Shown here one piece after another: positions 50,950-61,903 of a stretch of 64,000 nt of DNA (positions are counted from its first letter, which is position 1; each line of letters starts with the position of its first letter). Origin of the DNA: a bacterium. GTDB taxonomy: Bacteria; Bdellovibrionota; UBA2428. The position numbers and the translations under genes are program-made. The stretch is from assembly GCA_009991595.1 (NCBI GenBank), contig JAACVK010000029.1:21994-85993 (forward strand), read 5' to 3'. Below the pieces are notes generated by a model. It made no database searches, had not been told where the DNA came from, and was given only the letters and a program-made list of their open reading frames with translations.

Positions 50950-53025
50950 ATGGACAGAATTGAAGAGCAGAGTCTACACAAAGCAGAACTTCTTGTTGAA
51001 CAAGCGGAAGGACTTACCCGAAGCCCTAGTGATTGGAGAAAGTTTCTTATTCCAACCGTGGCTCTTTGTTGGTCGATTTTTCAGCTCTTGTTGCCCCAAG
51101 TTCTGCTCTTAAACTCTACTTTTGTTCGCTCCATCCACTTGGCTTTTGCCATTTCCTTAGTTTTTCTAAGCTTTCCAGCTATTCGCTCAACAAGTGCAAA
51201 AGAAAAACTAGCGAAAATCTTTAACGGAAAGCTTTCCTTTCTTTACGAAGCCAAACAAATTCCCTACATCGACATACTCTTAGCCATCGTCACAGCCACA
51301 AGTGCTCTTTACATGATGATTGACTATGAGGGCATCATCACTCGACAAGGTAATCCTTCTGGCTCGGATATCTTTGTAGGAATTCTTTTGATCGTTTCTC
51401 TACTCGAGGCGGCCCGTCGCTCACTTGGCCCAGCCCTTCCTCTCATTGCCGGCACTTTCATCATTTACAGCTTTTTTAGCGAATCCATGCCCGCGCTCAT
51501 TGCCTTTAAGAATGCTTCCATCACGAAGCTTATAAATAAACTCACCATGAGCACCGAAGGAATCTTTGGCGTTCCACTAGATGTTTCGGCCTCTACAGTC
51601 TTTCTATTTGTTCTTTTTGGAGCGATCTTAGAAAAAGCTGGCGGCGGAAAATACTTCATCGACCTAGCCTTCAGCCTACTTGGTCGCTACCGTGGGGGCC
51701 CGGCCAAAGCCGCGGTTCTTTCGAGCGGACTCACAGGTCTTGTTTCTGGATCGAGTATCGCCAACACGGTTACAACCGGAACGTTCACCATTCCCCTTAT
51801 GAAAAAAGCTGGATACTCTGGCGTAAAGGCTGGAGCTATTGAAGTCGCCGCTAGTGTGAACGGACAAATCATGCCTCCTATTATGGGAGCAGCAGCCTTC
51901 ATCATCGCTGAATACTGTAACTTAAGTTACTTCGAGGTGGTAAAGGCTTCTTTTATTCCGGCCGCCATCTCCTACATTGCCCTCATCTACATCACTCATC
52001 TTGAGGCACTCAAACATGACATTCGTCCCTTAAAAAAAGAACAACTTCCCAATTTCAAAGAGACACTGCTTGGTGGACTTCACTTTCTCTTTCCTCTCGG
52101 ACTTTTGATCTATCAATTGATGGTGGAAAGAAGATCGGCTCAACTTTCTGCGTATTACGCCATTATTTGCCTAAGCGTTTTAGTTCTTGCTGTAGAGGGC
52201 ATTAAAGCCGTCCGCAATAAACACCCCATCGTGGAAGGCTTTAAGCATGGTTTGAAAACTTTGTTTGACAGCTTAATCGCTGGAGCCCGAGCCATGATGG
52301 GCATTGGTGTAGCTGTTGCTGCAGCAGGCATCATTGTGGGTGTTGTCACCTTAGGACTTGGTGGTGTGATCACAGAAGTCATTGAAGTTCTCGCAATGGG
52401 CAACTTGATTCTTTTGCTAGTGATCACTGCCATCGTCAGCCTAATCTTAGGAATGGGCCTTCCAACCACAGCTAACTATATTGTAATGGCGACCTTAACA
52501 GCACCCGTCATTGTTAAAGTCGGTGGAGGACTCGGCCTAGAAGTTCCCCTCATTGCAGCTCACTTGTTTGTTTTCTATTTTGGGATTCTAGCCGATGCCA
52601 CGCCACCGGTCGGCCTGGCTGCCTTCGCTGCTGCTGCGATCTCGAAAGAAAGCCCCATGGCTACCGGGATTCAAGGCTTTATTTACAGCATTCGAACCGC
52701 AGTGCTTCCCTTCATCTTTATATTCAATCTAGATTTACTTTTGTATAAAGTTACAAGCCTTTGGCATGCAGCTTACATCTTCACGACTTCCCTCATCGCT
52801 ATGTTTGCCTTCGCAGCGTTGTTTCAGGGCTACTTCCAAAGAAAGAATCGCTGGTATGAGGGCATCTTGCTTGCACTGACTACCATCATGCTTTTGCGCC
52901 CAGCACTGTTTGAAGAAGCAACTGCCTTAAGCCGTGACAATGTGTTAGCGGCCGGCTTGATTTTGTTTTTTGTGATCGCGGGACTACAACGTCTTCGCCC
53001 CGATCCGAACAAGGTATTGAACTAG
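50950..53025 (+). CDS. Fused TRAP transporter permease (DctQM)
   Basis: Permease partner of the TAXI receptor, using the sodium or proton gradient. 691 residues. An N-terminal DctQ-like domain (about four helices, to about 190) is fused to the DctM domain, which has FVLFGAILEKAGGGKYFIDLAFSLLGRYRGGPAKAAVLSSGLTGLVSGSSIANTVTTGTFTIPLMK and GILADATPPVGLAAFAAAAIS. Fused permeases are usual for TAXI-type systems. It forms a two-gene operon with the receptor. Confidence 0.92.
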   Translation: MDRIEEQSLHKAELLVEQAEGLTRSPSDWRKFLIPTVALCWSIFQLLLPQVLLLNSTFVRSIHLAFAISLVFLSFPAIRSTSAKEKLAKIFNGKLSFLYEAKQIPYIDILLAIVTATSALYMMIDYEGIITRQGNPSGSDIFVGILLIVSLLEAARRSLGPALPLIAGTFIIYSFFSESMPALIAFKNASITKLINKLTMSTEGIFGVPLDVSASTVFLFVLFGAILEKAGGGKYFIDLAFSLLGRYRGGPAKAAVLSSGLTGLVSGSSIANTVTTGTFTIPLMKKAGYSGVKAGAIEVAASVNGQIMPPIMGAAAFIIAEYCNLSYFEVVKASFIPAAISYIALIYITHLEALKHDIRPLKKEQLPNFKETLLGGLHFLFPLGLLIYQLMVERRSAQLSAYYAIICLSVLVLAVEGIKAVRNKHPIVEGFKHGLKTLFDSLIAGARAMMGIGVAVAAAGIIVGVVTLGLGGVITEVIEVLAMGNLILLLVITAIVSLILGMGLPTTANYIVMATLTAPVIVKVGGGLGLEVPLIAAHLFVFYFGILADATPPVGLAAFAAAAISKESPMATGIQGFIYSIRTAVLPFIFIFNLDLLLYKVTSLWHAAYIFTTSLIAMFAFAALFQGYFQRKNRWYEGILLALTTIMLLRPALFEEATALSRDNVLAAGLILFFVIAGLQRLRPDPNKVLN

Positions 53026-53055
53026 TTTATTCTGATCGCCGTTCTAAAAGCTATT

Positions 53056-53085
53056 CGTTTACTTTTCACACGTTTACTTTTCACA
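53056..53085. repeat. Two perfect tandem copies of a 15-bp unit
   Basis: CGTTTACTTTTCACA occurs twice, end to end, 31 bp after the TRAP permease and about 160 bp upstream of the candidate sigma-54 promoter of the next gene. Tandem sites at this distance are where an activator of a sigma-54 promoter would bind; a simple duplication is the alternative. Confidence 0.6.
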
Positions 53086-53215
53086 AGCACCCTGTTCCAA
53101 AGGATCCAAGCGCCCAATGTGAAAAACTTTTAGACGCTTTTTAGAAGAGTGACTAAAGCTTATACAGATTTTTCTTTGATTATCCGCACTTTACCCAATA
53201 TTTCACCTTGTAGTA

Positions 53216-53232
53216 GGGGCTCCATTTTTGCG
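53216..53232 (+). promoter_or_regulatory. Weak sigma-54-like promoter of the 53.3-kb gene
   Basis: GGC and TTGC lie at -24/-12 spacing (GG and GC 12 bp apart) in a GGGGCTCCATTTTTGCG stretch, matching the core of the consensus but not the flanks. A start near 53243 would give a 50-nt leader. An inverted repeat AGAACT/AGTTCT (53244-53262) lies at that point and could be an operator or a leader hairpin. Confidence 0.3.
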
Positions 53233-53294
53233 ATAATCCCTGAAGAACTTAAGAAGAGTTCTAGAGTAAATGTTGGTCACGGAGGATCCTGTAG

Positions 53295-54299
53295 ATGTCT
53301 AAGGACAAAAATTCACTAGAAGCGAAATATCTCGATTCAATCAAAAGTAACACCCAAGGAAACAAATCTCTTGCTGAACGGTTCAAAGCAAAGGCTGTTG
53401 AACTTGCTCGCGAAGGTTACTTCGGATCATTAAAAACAAGAAAACAACAGTTACAAAATTGTTATGCCAATTTAGTTAATCTAATCGATCAACCTGAAGT
53501 CCCGGTTTTAATCTACGGAGAAACAGGCTCAGGCAAGCGTCGCATTATTGAAGAATACCTGGTTCTAAGCAACTTCTATCGAAGGTTAGATGGATCAAGC
53601 AAATCTACCTTAAGAGTCCTCAACGCGAAATTCCTTCGCAATGGCTGGACCGACCTACTTTCTATCGCCAGTAATAAAGAGGGCGACTTTATTTATCTTG
53701 AAAACGTCGATGAGTTAACCTGGGACCAGCAAAAAGAACTAAGCGCCTTTCTAACTCACAACTATCTAAGCCCAGAGCTAGGCTGCCCAAGGCTTTTCTT
53801 TGGGACTGAAAAAGCACTTTCCATGCTCATCATTCAAAAGCAATTTAGCCGAAGTCTTTTCAAGCAGATTACCCAGTTTGCCATCTTTCTTCCAAGCTTG
53901 AATGAACGACAAGAAGACATCCCTCACCTTATTCAGACTCTGGCTTACGAAGATTCTGGCTACAAGCAGAATCCACCTGTATGGTTTGTCAACTTTGCGT
54001 CTTCTCAACTCTGGGGTCGAAATATCGACGAGCTCAAACTTTTACTTAAGAACATGTTGCTCAAACAAAAGAACATGAAATATTGGAAAAAATCCGACAT
54101 CCCTCGCCTCTACACAACCACCACAAACAGCAGCTTCACTCCCGCTTCACCTGTGGACATAACTAAGGTCCAAGAATATCGAGTGAATCTAAAGAAAGCT
54201 CTTGTCATCTCTCACGGAGACAAAAGGAAAGCTGCAGGCCAACTTGGCATGAGTAAAGCTGAAATACTCAGGAAAATGTTAGAATACCGAGTGCGCTAG
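53295..54299 (+). CDS. Degenerate sigma-54 activator-like AAA+ protein with Fis-type HTH
   Basis: A 334-residue protein. It has Walker A GETGSGK (75-81), a Walker-B-like stretch DFIYLENVDEL (131-141), FLPSLNERQEDIPHLIQ and WGRNIDELKLLLKNML, the landmarks of sigma-54-dependent activators, and a C-terminal Fis-type helix-turn-helix (GDKRKAAGQLGMSKAEILRKML). The segment that normally carries GAFTGA, which contacts sigma-54, is missing between about 105 and 130. The AAA domain is also shorter than usual. It may bind DNA and ATP without activating sigma-54. ATG with GGAGG 9 nt upstream. Confidence 0.75.
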   Translation: MSKDKNSLEAKYLDSIKSNTQGNKSLAERFKAKAVELAREGYFGSLKTRKQQLQNCYANLVNLIDQPEVPVLIYGETGSGKRRIIEEYLVLSNFYRRLDGSSKSTLRVLNAKFLRNGWTDLLSIASNKEGDFIYLENVDELTWDQQKELSAFLTHNYLSPELGCPRLFFGTEKALSMLIIQKQFSRSLFKQITQFAIFLPSLNERQEDIPHLIQTLAYEDSGYKQNPPVWFVNFASSQLWGRNIDELKLLLKNMLLKQKNMKYWKKSDIPRLYTTTTNSSFTPASPVDITKVQEYRVNLKKALVISHGDKRKAAGQLGMSKAEILRKMLEYRVR

Positions 54300-54314
54300 T
54301 CTCACAGTTAAAAC

Positions 54315-54357
54315 AAAAAAAGGCTGGCTTACCACTAACGGTAAACCAGCCTTTTTT
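54315..54357. terminator. Bidirectional intrinsic terminator
   Basis: GGCTGG-C-TTACC, six-base loop, GGTAA-A-CCAGCC, preceded by seven A and followed by six T. It lies between the convergent activator-like gene (stop 54299) and the YceI gene (stop 54369) and serves both. Confidence 0.9.
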
Positions 54358-54368
54358 ATTTGGAGCTC

Positions 54369-55016
54369 TTATTTTGCCTGAAGCTTCACAGCAACTTCAA
54401 AGCTGTCGCTGATAGCTTTATTCCCTAAGTTATCAAAGAATTTATTAGAGCCATAGCGCACATCAAACTTGGTGCGATCTACAACCATTTGCCCTGATGC
54501 ATTCACGGCAGCCCCATTCACCTCCACATTTGCAACGATGTCTTGTGGGTGAGTCTTTCCCTTGATGCTTAGATCTGCACTAATCAAATGCGTCGGCTTT
54601 GCAACCTTAACCTTTGAAAAGTCTCTCTTATTGGCAGCTTCCAGGGTCTTCATAAGCTCGGCTTGTTTCTTTTTATCTACCTCATTCCAAGCGGTCACTT
54701 TTTTGATCTTCAAAGTAGAGTTTTTAAACTTATCCGCACTAAAGAAATCATCTGACTTTAAATGACCAACAAGCTTTTCAGCGCTTTTGGGATCACAGTC
54801 ACCACAAGACATGGAAGTCATATCAACCTCAAAACTGCCACCCACAAGAGCACCATTCTTAACCTCTAACTCTCCACTCGATAATTTAATATCACCGTAA
54901 TGAAAGCCGGTAATTTTTTCTCCATACCAAGTTGCCATAGACTTAGACGGGTCAATTTTCGCAGCCATCGATAACGATGCGATGAGTGCAGCTCCAGTAA
55001 AAATTAATTTTTTCAT
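54369..55016 (-). CDS. YceI-family polyisoprenoid-binding protein
   Basis: A 215-residue periplasmic lipocalin-like barrel. Signal peptide (LIFTGAALIASLSMAAK) and GSFEVDMTSMSC, HPQDIVANVEVNG, DRTKFDVRYGSNKF are family-like segments. YceI proteins bind isoprenoid lipids. ATG 55016 has AGGAG 10 nt upstream; a TTG six bases before it is too close to the SD. A CGDC Cys pair at about 72-75 is unusual for the family and could bind metal or form a disulphide. Confidence 0.88.
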   Translation of the reverse strand: MKKLIFTGAALIASLSMAAKIDPSKSMATWYGEKITGFHYGDIKLSSGELEVKNGALVGGSFEVDMTSMSCGDCDPKSAEKLVGHLKSDDFFSADKFKNSTLKIKKVTAWNEVDKKKQAELMKTLEAANKRDFSKVKVAKPTHLISADLSIKGKTHPQDIVANVEVNGAAVNASGQMVVDRTKFDVRYGSNKFFDNLGNKAISDSFEVAVKLQAK

Positions 55017-55127
55017 TTTCAATTTTCTCCTATGTAATTCTTGTTCAGATAAAATATCCTTCGCTCTAGTTTCTAATACAAGACAGGAAGCTAAAAAGTT
55101 ACGGAACAGTTTATCAAAGGGCTAAAT

Positions 55128-57155
<2,028 letters not shown>

Positions 57156-57192
57156 CTATCCTAGTTACAATAGGTAGAAGGGGGGGGCAAGC

Positions 57193-57975
57193 TTGAGAAA
57201 CTATTCTAATCCTTTTGTCGTTGAAATGCGGGACGTGGACCGGGACTTTGATCTTGGTCCTGGACAAGCAGGTAAATCAGCAGGGCCGGTAAAGCTACAC
57301 GCATTGGCGAGGGTTTCACTTAAGCTCAGCCATGGAGAGTTCGTTTTTTTAACGGGCCCCTCCGGAGCAGGCAAAAGCACTTTATTGAGAATCATCATGG
57401 GACTCGATAATCCAAGCTCAGGCGAAGTCATTACCCTAGGCAAGAATCTAAATCAGATGTCCGAAACCAAGAGAAGGCAGTTACGACAAGAGATTGGTCT
57501 AGTATTTCAAGACCACAAGCTCTTGCCTACCTTGAACGTTTTTGAAAACGTTGAATTACCTTTGAGCTTCCGGGGTCTAGCCACCAAAGAACGAAACCGC
57601 CGGGTTGAAGAGATGCTAGAAGTGGTCCAAATGAAGGACCATATGTTTAGCCCCGTCCACGTTCTCAGTGCAGGCGAAAGGCAACGAATCGCCATCGCAC
57701 GCGCCCTTGTGACTTGCCCAAGCTTAATCATTGCAGACGAACCAACCGGTAATTTAGATCCGAAGTCCGCCAGAGGCCTTGTTCGACTTCTTAGAGAGTT
57801 GAAAGGACACGGCACGACTGTTCTTATTGCAACCCATGACATGGGCCTAGTAAGAGATTTTGGTGGAAGAATTCTGGAGCTGGTCGGAGGAACCCTCCCC
57901 AGTCAGAGGAACAAAATTGCTCAGCACAATGCTTATAAAATTCCTAGGTTTTGGAGGACTGCGGAAAAATCATGA
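57193..57975 (+). CDS. ftsE: Cell-division ABC ATPase FtsE
   Basis: FtsE with FtsX links the division ring to wall hydrolases. 260 residues, about 35 longer at the N-terminus than E. coli FtsE. GPSGAGKSTLLRIIMGLDNPSSGEV is Walker A, GLVFQDHKLLPTLNVFENVELPL follows, VLSAGERQRIAIARAL is the signature and LIIADEPTGNLDP Walker B. TTG start at 57193, with a run of eight G (57180-57187) acting as the SD. Overlaps ftsX by ATGA. Confidence 0.92.
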   Translation: MRNYSNPFVVEMRDVDRDFDLGPGQAGKSAGPVKLHALARVSLKLSHGEFVFLTGPSGAGKSTLLRIIMGLDNPSSGEVITLGKNLNQMSETKRRQLRQEIGLVFQDHKLLPTLNVFENVELPLSFRGLATKERNRRVEEMLEVVQMKDHMFSPVHVLSAGERQRIAIARALVTCPSLIIADEPTGNLDPKSARGLVRLLRELKGHGTTVLIATHDMGLVRDFGGRILELVGGTLPSQRNKIAQHNAYKIPRFWRTAEKS

Positions 57976-58859
57976 TTATTAAAATGGCTTGGAAACACAT
58001 CTGCTCACGCCCAATTTCGGGAATCTTAACCGTTGCAGGAGCAACCTTAGTTCTAACTTTATTAGGTTCTTTCTGGGCGCTTAAAGACAATCTCTCGCAC
58101 GTTCAAAGCACTTCGATAGAAACGCCCTCAAACGTTCATGTTTTCATAAAAACAGGCACCTTAAACGCTGAGGTTAAAAACGTGGTCGCAATCATGCAAG
58201 GATCCACCCTTCTTGAGCAAGTTAGAGTGGTATCTTCTGACGAAGCCTTTAAGGAGTTCGAAAATGAATTTGGCGAAACCCTCTCAAAAGCGGTGAGTGA
58301 AAATGCTCTTCCCATCATGATTACAGGCAACATGATCAAAGGACAAATTAAACGCAAAGACCTAAACAATCTTGTAGAGAAACTAAAGAAACATCCAACC
58401 GTATTAGACGTCGATGCTGGCGCCGCCCTCAACATTGGTTCAATCGAATCAGAGACGGAAGCTCGTGTGGTTAATTGGGCCTTCGTGCTTTTTGTTTTGG
58501 TCTTTTCTATAGTCGCTCTTTTAATTTCACACCTCATCCGCCTAGCCTTCGAAGGAAACAAAGAGGATATCGAAACGATGAAGGTTTTAGGGGCTACTAA
58601 GTTTTGGATATTCACACCTATGTTGCTAGAGGCGCTTTTCTACGGCCTAGTCTCTTCGGCTTTAACAATCATCACCCTCAATTTAAGTATTCAATACATA
58701 CTTCCAGCTTTTGCTAACGTTCTACTTCCGAAGAACTTTGACTTTTTCACTCTTTCTATTTCTTCTTGGTTTGGTGTGATTGGTGTAGCCATTGGAGCCT
58801 CCTTGCTTGGCGCGGTTATGACCTGGCCTCTGGTCAGAAAACCCGCAAGGAGATCTTAA
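57972..58859 (+). CDS. ftsX: Cell-division permease FtsX
   Basis: Membrane partner of FtsE. 295 residues with an N-terminal helix (ILTVAGATLVLTLLGSFW), a periplasmic loop of about 120 residues, and three C-terminal helices, matching FtsX. The loop is where FtsX touches its wall-hydrolase activator. ATG 57972 is set by the ATGA overlap with ftsE. Its stop is 2 bp before the TTG of the EnvC-like gene. Confidence 0.9.
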   Translation: MIIKMAWKHICSRPISGILTVAGATLVLTLLGSFWALKDNLSHVQSTSIETPSNVHVFIKTGTLNAEVKNVVAIMQGSTLLEQVRVVSSDEAFKEFENEFGETLSKAVSENALPIMITGNMIKGQIKRKDLNNLVEKLKKHPTVLDVDAGAALNIGSIESETEARVVNWAFVLFVLVFSIVALLISHLIRLAFEGNKEDIETMKVLGATKFWIFTPMLLEALFYGLVSSALTIITLNLSIQYILPAFANVLLPKNFDFFTLSISSWFGVIGVAIGASLLGAVMTWPLVRKPARRS

Positions 58860-58861
58860 GG

Positions 58862-59680
58862 TTGCTTATCTTTAAGATGCGATTTACCTTCTTACTCTCT
58901 TTTCTTGCCTCTAGTCTTCTATGGGCTGCCGTCAAGAAAGAGGCTCAAGAACTAAGTCTTTTAGAAGAAAACAAAAAAGCGCTTTCTCTAAATATAAAGA
59001 GCCTAAACCAAGAGATAACAGTGCTCACAAAGGCCTATCAAAAATACTCTAATGCTCAAGTTCCAGCCACCTCTCTTATTCTTGGCCAATCCAGAAAAGC
59101 TCGACAAAACCTTCGAGCAAAACTGATCAGAAACTCCCTCAATGCACTCATCGAAAAACGTGATGAAGTCGTTGCTGAGGAACAAGAAACCATAGCACAA
59201 ATTCACATCATTGAGTTCGCCCTACAGCACAAATCCTCTAAAAGTTCTAGGAGACCTTCTCTCACAGAGTGTAAAAGCTGGCCTATCAATCTGACATCGA
59301 AATCCAAGCTCATAAGAGAGTTTGGACAAATTACAGACAAGGAAAGTAAAGTCTCTTGGCAGCATCCGGGATGGTTGATTGAAAGCCATCAAACCCCCAT
59401 TATTGCCTGCTCAGCAGGAAAGGTCGTCTACGCTGCTCCCATTCCAGGCAGAGGCTTTGTTGTCATTGTAGAACACGACACGGGCTTTTTGGCCACTTAC
59501 GCCCATCTAGAACAAAGCAACTCTCACAGCTTGCAGGTGGGATCAAAACTAAAAGCTGGTAGCAACATTGGCTCAAGCACAGATAAATTTTATTTTGAGA
59601 TTCGAAAAAACGGTGTCGCAGTTGACCCTCAGAAAGTTTTTTCCAAGAATTTGATCTCTGAACGAATATCGAATCAGTAA
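58862..59680 (+). CDS. envC: EnvC-like LytM protein without zinc ligands
   Basis: A 272-residue secreted protein with signal peptide (FTFLLSFLASSLLWAA), a coiled coil (about 25-120), and a LytM/M23 domain (about 165-265). The metal-binding motifs of active M23 enzymes are gone: WLIES stands where HxxxD should be, and YFEIRKNGVAVDP has Tyr in place of the HLH His. E. coli EnvC shows the same loss. Location directly after ftsEX supports an amidase activator driven by FtsEX. Start is TTG 58862, with AAGGAG 9 nt upstream; an ATG at 58877 lacks an SD. Confidence 0.85.
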   Translation: MLIFKMRFTFLLSFLASSLLWAAVKKEAQELSLLEENKKALSLNIKSLNQEITVLTKAYQKYSNAQVPATSLILGQSRKARQNLRAKLIRNSLNALIEKRDEVVAEEQETIAQIHIIEFALQHKSSKSSRRPSLTECKSWPINLTSKSKLIREFGQITDKESKVSWQHPGWLIESHQTPIIACSAGKVVYAAPIPGRGFVVIVEHDTGFLATYAHLEQSNSHSLQVGSKLKAGSNIGSSTDKFYFEIRKNGVAVDPQKVFSKNLISERISNQ

Positions 59681-59701
59681 AAATCCCAGTATACTAAATG
59701 A

Positions 59702-61054
59702 ATGAATCTGCTTCGATCGTTTTCAAAATACGCCTTCCTTGGTTTTGCTATTAGCACCGGCTTTATACTAGGCAGCTGCTTTCAGAATAGAACGAGCGCC
59801 AACAAAGCTCCCTACAAGGAGCTAAAAAATTTCGCCAAGGTTCTTGAACACATCGAGAACAACTTTGTCGACAAGGTAGAGGTTAACGAACTCATATCTG
59901 GAGCCATACAAGGAATGCTCAGGACACTAGACCCCCACTCCGCCTACATGACCCCAGAAATATATCGCGAGTTCAAACAAGACACCTCAGGCAGCTTTGG
60001 TGGACTTGGCATTCAAGTCACCATCCAGGACAAGGTGCTCACCGTTATAGCTCCAATCGAGGATAGCCCGGCCTACCGAGCTGGAATTAAGACTCGAGAT
60101 AGAATCATTCAGATTGAAGGCAAAAGCACTCGCAACCTATCCTTACCAGAAGCCGCCACGCTCATGAAAGGCAAGCCAGGCACATTTGTTACGCTCGGCA
60201 TTCTCCGCGAGGGCGAAGCAAAGCCTATCAAGGTAAAAGTCATGCGTGAAATCATCAGAGTTCAAACTGTAAAATTTGCACTTTTACCAAGTCATATCGG
60301 CTACCTTAGAATCACATCTTTCTCGGAAGGCACCTCAAGAGAGCTAGAAAATGCCATTAAAACTCTTAAAAAAGACAAAGACCTAGCAGGCTTCATTCTC
60401 GATTTGCGAGAGAATCCAGGTGGATTGCTTGACCAAGCTGTAAAAGTTTCAAACTTCTTTATAGACGAAGGCCCCATTGTTTACACAATAGGCCGCGACA
60501 AAGAGAAGAAAGAAACGAAGGTGGCTTTAAAGGGCCGAAAACTCACAGACCTACCACTTGTAACACTGGTTGATTCTTCATCGGCTTCGGCTAGTGAAAT
60601 TGTTGCAGGAGCACTTCAAGACTACGGCCGCTCCGTCATCGCTGGCGAGGTAAGCTTTGGCAAAGGTTCTGTTCAAGAGATTGTCCCTGTTGGTGATGAC
60701 TCTGGCTTAAAGCTCACTATAGCCCGATACTTTACTCCTTCAGGGCGATCAATTCAGGCCAAGGGCATTACTCCCGATATTTTCTTAGAAGATCTAGACA
60801 GCGAAACCCTCAGCAAGGCACGCAAGCAATCGAACAATGTGAGAGAAAAAGACTTGGCCAGACATTTCAAAGGTGCAGATGAAACTAAAGAAGTCATAGA
60901 AAAGCTCCCAATTCCCGAACAAGAGAAGCCTCAGAAAGAACTTGCCGAAAAAGTTATGGCGAACTTCATGGTTGCTCAGGCTTACGGAATAATTAAAACC
61001 GTAGGCCTAGTGAAAGACGGAAGCAAACTGCCCGAGTTTAAACTTGATGAATAA
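59702..61054 (+). CDS. ctpA: C-terminal processing peptidase, S41
   Basis: A periplasmic Ser/Lys protease of 450 residues. N-terminal signal (YAFLGFAISTGFILGSC, possible lipobox), a PDZ domain at about 85-175 (IQVTIQDKVLTVIAPIEDSPAYRAGIKTRDRIIQIEG), then DLRENPGGLLDQAV, LVDSSSASASEIVAGALQ with the catalytic Ser, and VSFGKGSVQE with the catalytic Lys. CtpA-type proteases often degrade wall hydrolases, consistent with its place after the EnvC-like gene. It ends 3 bp from the convergent cytochrome gene. Confidence 0.93.
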   Translation: MNLLRSFSKYAFLGFAISTGFILGSCFQNRTSANKAPYKELKNFAKVLEHIENNFVDKVEVNELISGAIQGMLRTLDPHSAYMTPEIYREFKQDTSGSFGGLGIQVTIQDKVLTVIAPIEDSPAYRAGIKTRDRIIQIEGKSTRNLSLPEAATLMKGKPGTFVTLGILREGEAKPIKVKVMREIIRVQTVKFALLPSHIGYLRITSFSEGTSRELENAIKTLKKDKDLAGFILDLRENPGGLLDQAVKVSNFFIDEGPIVYTIGRDKEKKETKVALKGRKLTDLPLVTLVDSSSASASEIVAGALQDYGRSVIAGEVSFGKGSVQEIVPVGDDSGLKLTIARYFTPSGRSIQAKGITPDIFLEDLDSETLSKARKQSNNVREKDLARHFKGADETKEVIEKLPIPEQEKPQKELAEKVMANFMVAQAYGIIKTVGLVKDGSKLPEFKLDE

Positions 61055-61069
61055 GCTTTAGCGCTTATT
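61050..61069. terminator. Hairpin over the convergent ctpA and cytochrome stops
   Basis: AATAAGC (61050-61056) is exactly complementary to GCTTATT (61063-61069), with a 6-nt loop. Both stop codons lie within it. There is only a short T-run on either side, so termination may be weak. Confidence 0.35.
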
Positions 61070-61873
61070 TCGACTCATATGCTTTAGATAGGCGATCAAG
61101 TCTTTCACTTCACCATCCTTTAGAACATCCGAGCTAAAGGATGGCATTTGAGACTTTGGCCAGTGCCTTAAATTTTGGGGATTTCGTATCAACTTCCAAA
61201 AATACCGTTCTTTAAAATACTCGATTGGATTGTATGGAAGATTCAAATCGGGACCCATGTCAGAAGAACCCTGCTTGTTCATCGTGTGGCAAGGAAAACA
61301 GTTTTGAAGAAAGACCTTAAGTCCCCTTCGAACGGGGTGAGACGTTGAGAAACTTCCGGCAGGATAAACCTTAGGATATTTTTCACTTAACGCAGAAATA
61401 ATCTTGATAGTAGAAACTTGAAACGGCCACTCTTCAGAGGTGATATCAGCCCCCTTAGACTCAACCCAAACCACGTAAAAGGGCCCGGCAGAACCATTCT
61501 TTTTCTCTAAGGTAGGCCAGGGGTCCTTTGGACTTTCGATTGCTAAAAAAGATTCTGCTTTCTTGTGACGCAAGAGGCGAGAGACAGAGGCCACAGATGT
61601 AAAGCCATCCAAAGCCGAGATTTCAACAAAGGCCTCGTCACTCAAAGAAAAGTCTTTCAGCAAGCTTTTCATCGAAACGGCCAGATAATGCATCTTCTTG
61701 CCATACACTGGGTCTTTAGAGATCGTAATCTTTTTAGCTTTCTTGAGAAGCTCTGTCAGACTCAACTTTAACGCCTTTTTCTCGCCCTGTATGAGCAGAG
61801 AGCTTTCTTGAGAAAAGACCGTTGGAACACTAAGCATCATAACGAGTAAGAGTGCCGATTTCAAAACTTGCAT
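61058..61873 (-). CDS. Secreted c-type cytochrome
   Basis: A 271-residue protein. Signal peptide (LKSALLLVMMLSVPTVFSQ). The C-terminal part has the heme motif CFPCH followed by a Met ligand candidate (KSQMPSFSSDVLKDGEVKDLIAYLKHM), the usual class I layout. The N-terminal ~180 residues (LSLTELLKKAKKITISKDPVYGKKMHY, WPFQVSTIKIIS) look like a molybdopterin-oxidoreductase-type or binding domain, not identified. An electron carrier in the periplasm is likely, the partner is unknown. Confidence 0.8.
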   Translation of the reverse strand: MQVLKSALLLVMMLSVPTVFSQESSLLIQGEKKALKLSLTELLKKAKKITISKDPVYGKKMHYLAVSMKSLLKDFSLSDEAFVEISALDGFTSVASVSRLLRHKKAESFLAIESPKDPWPTLEKKNGSAGPFYVVWVESKGADITSEEWPFQVSTIKIISALSEKYPKVYPAGSFSTSHPVRRGLKVFLQNCFPCHTMNKQGSSDMGPDLNLPYNPIEYFKERYFWKLIRNPQNLRHWPKSQMPSFSSDVLKDGEVKDLIAYLKHMSRNKR

Positions 61874-61903
61874 TTTTCGCCTTTCTCGGATGTTCTATCC
61901 TTA

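Noticed and set aside
58136..58615. A 159-residue minus-strand frame
   Set aside because: Antisense to ftsX, and the ftsX reading frame has the real membrane and domain pattern.
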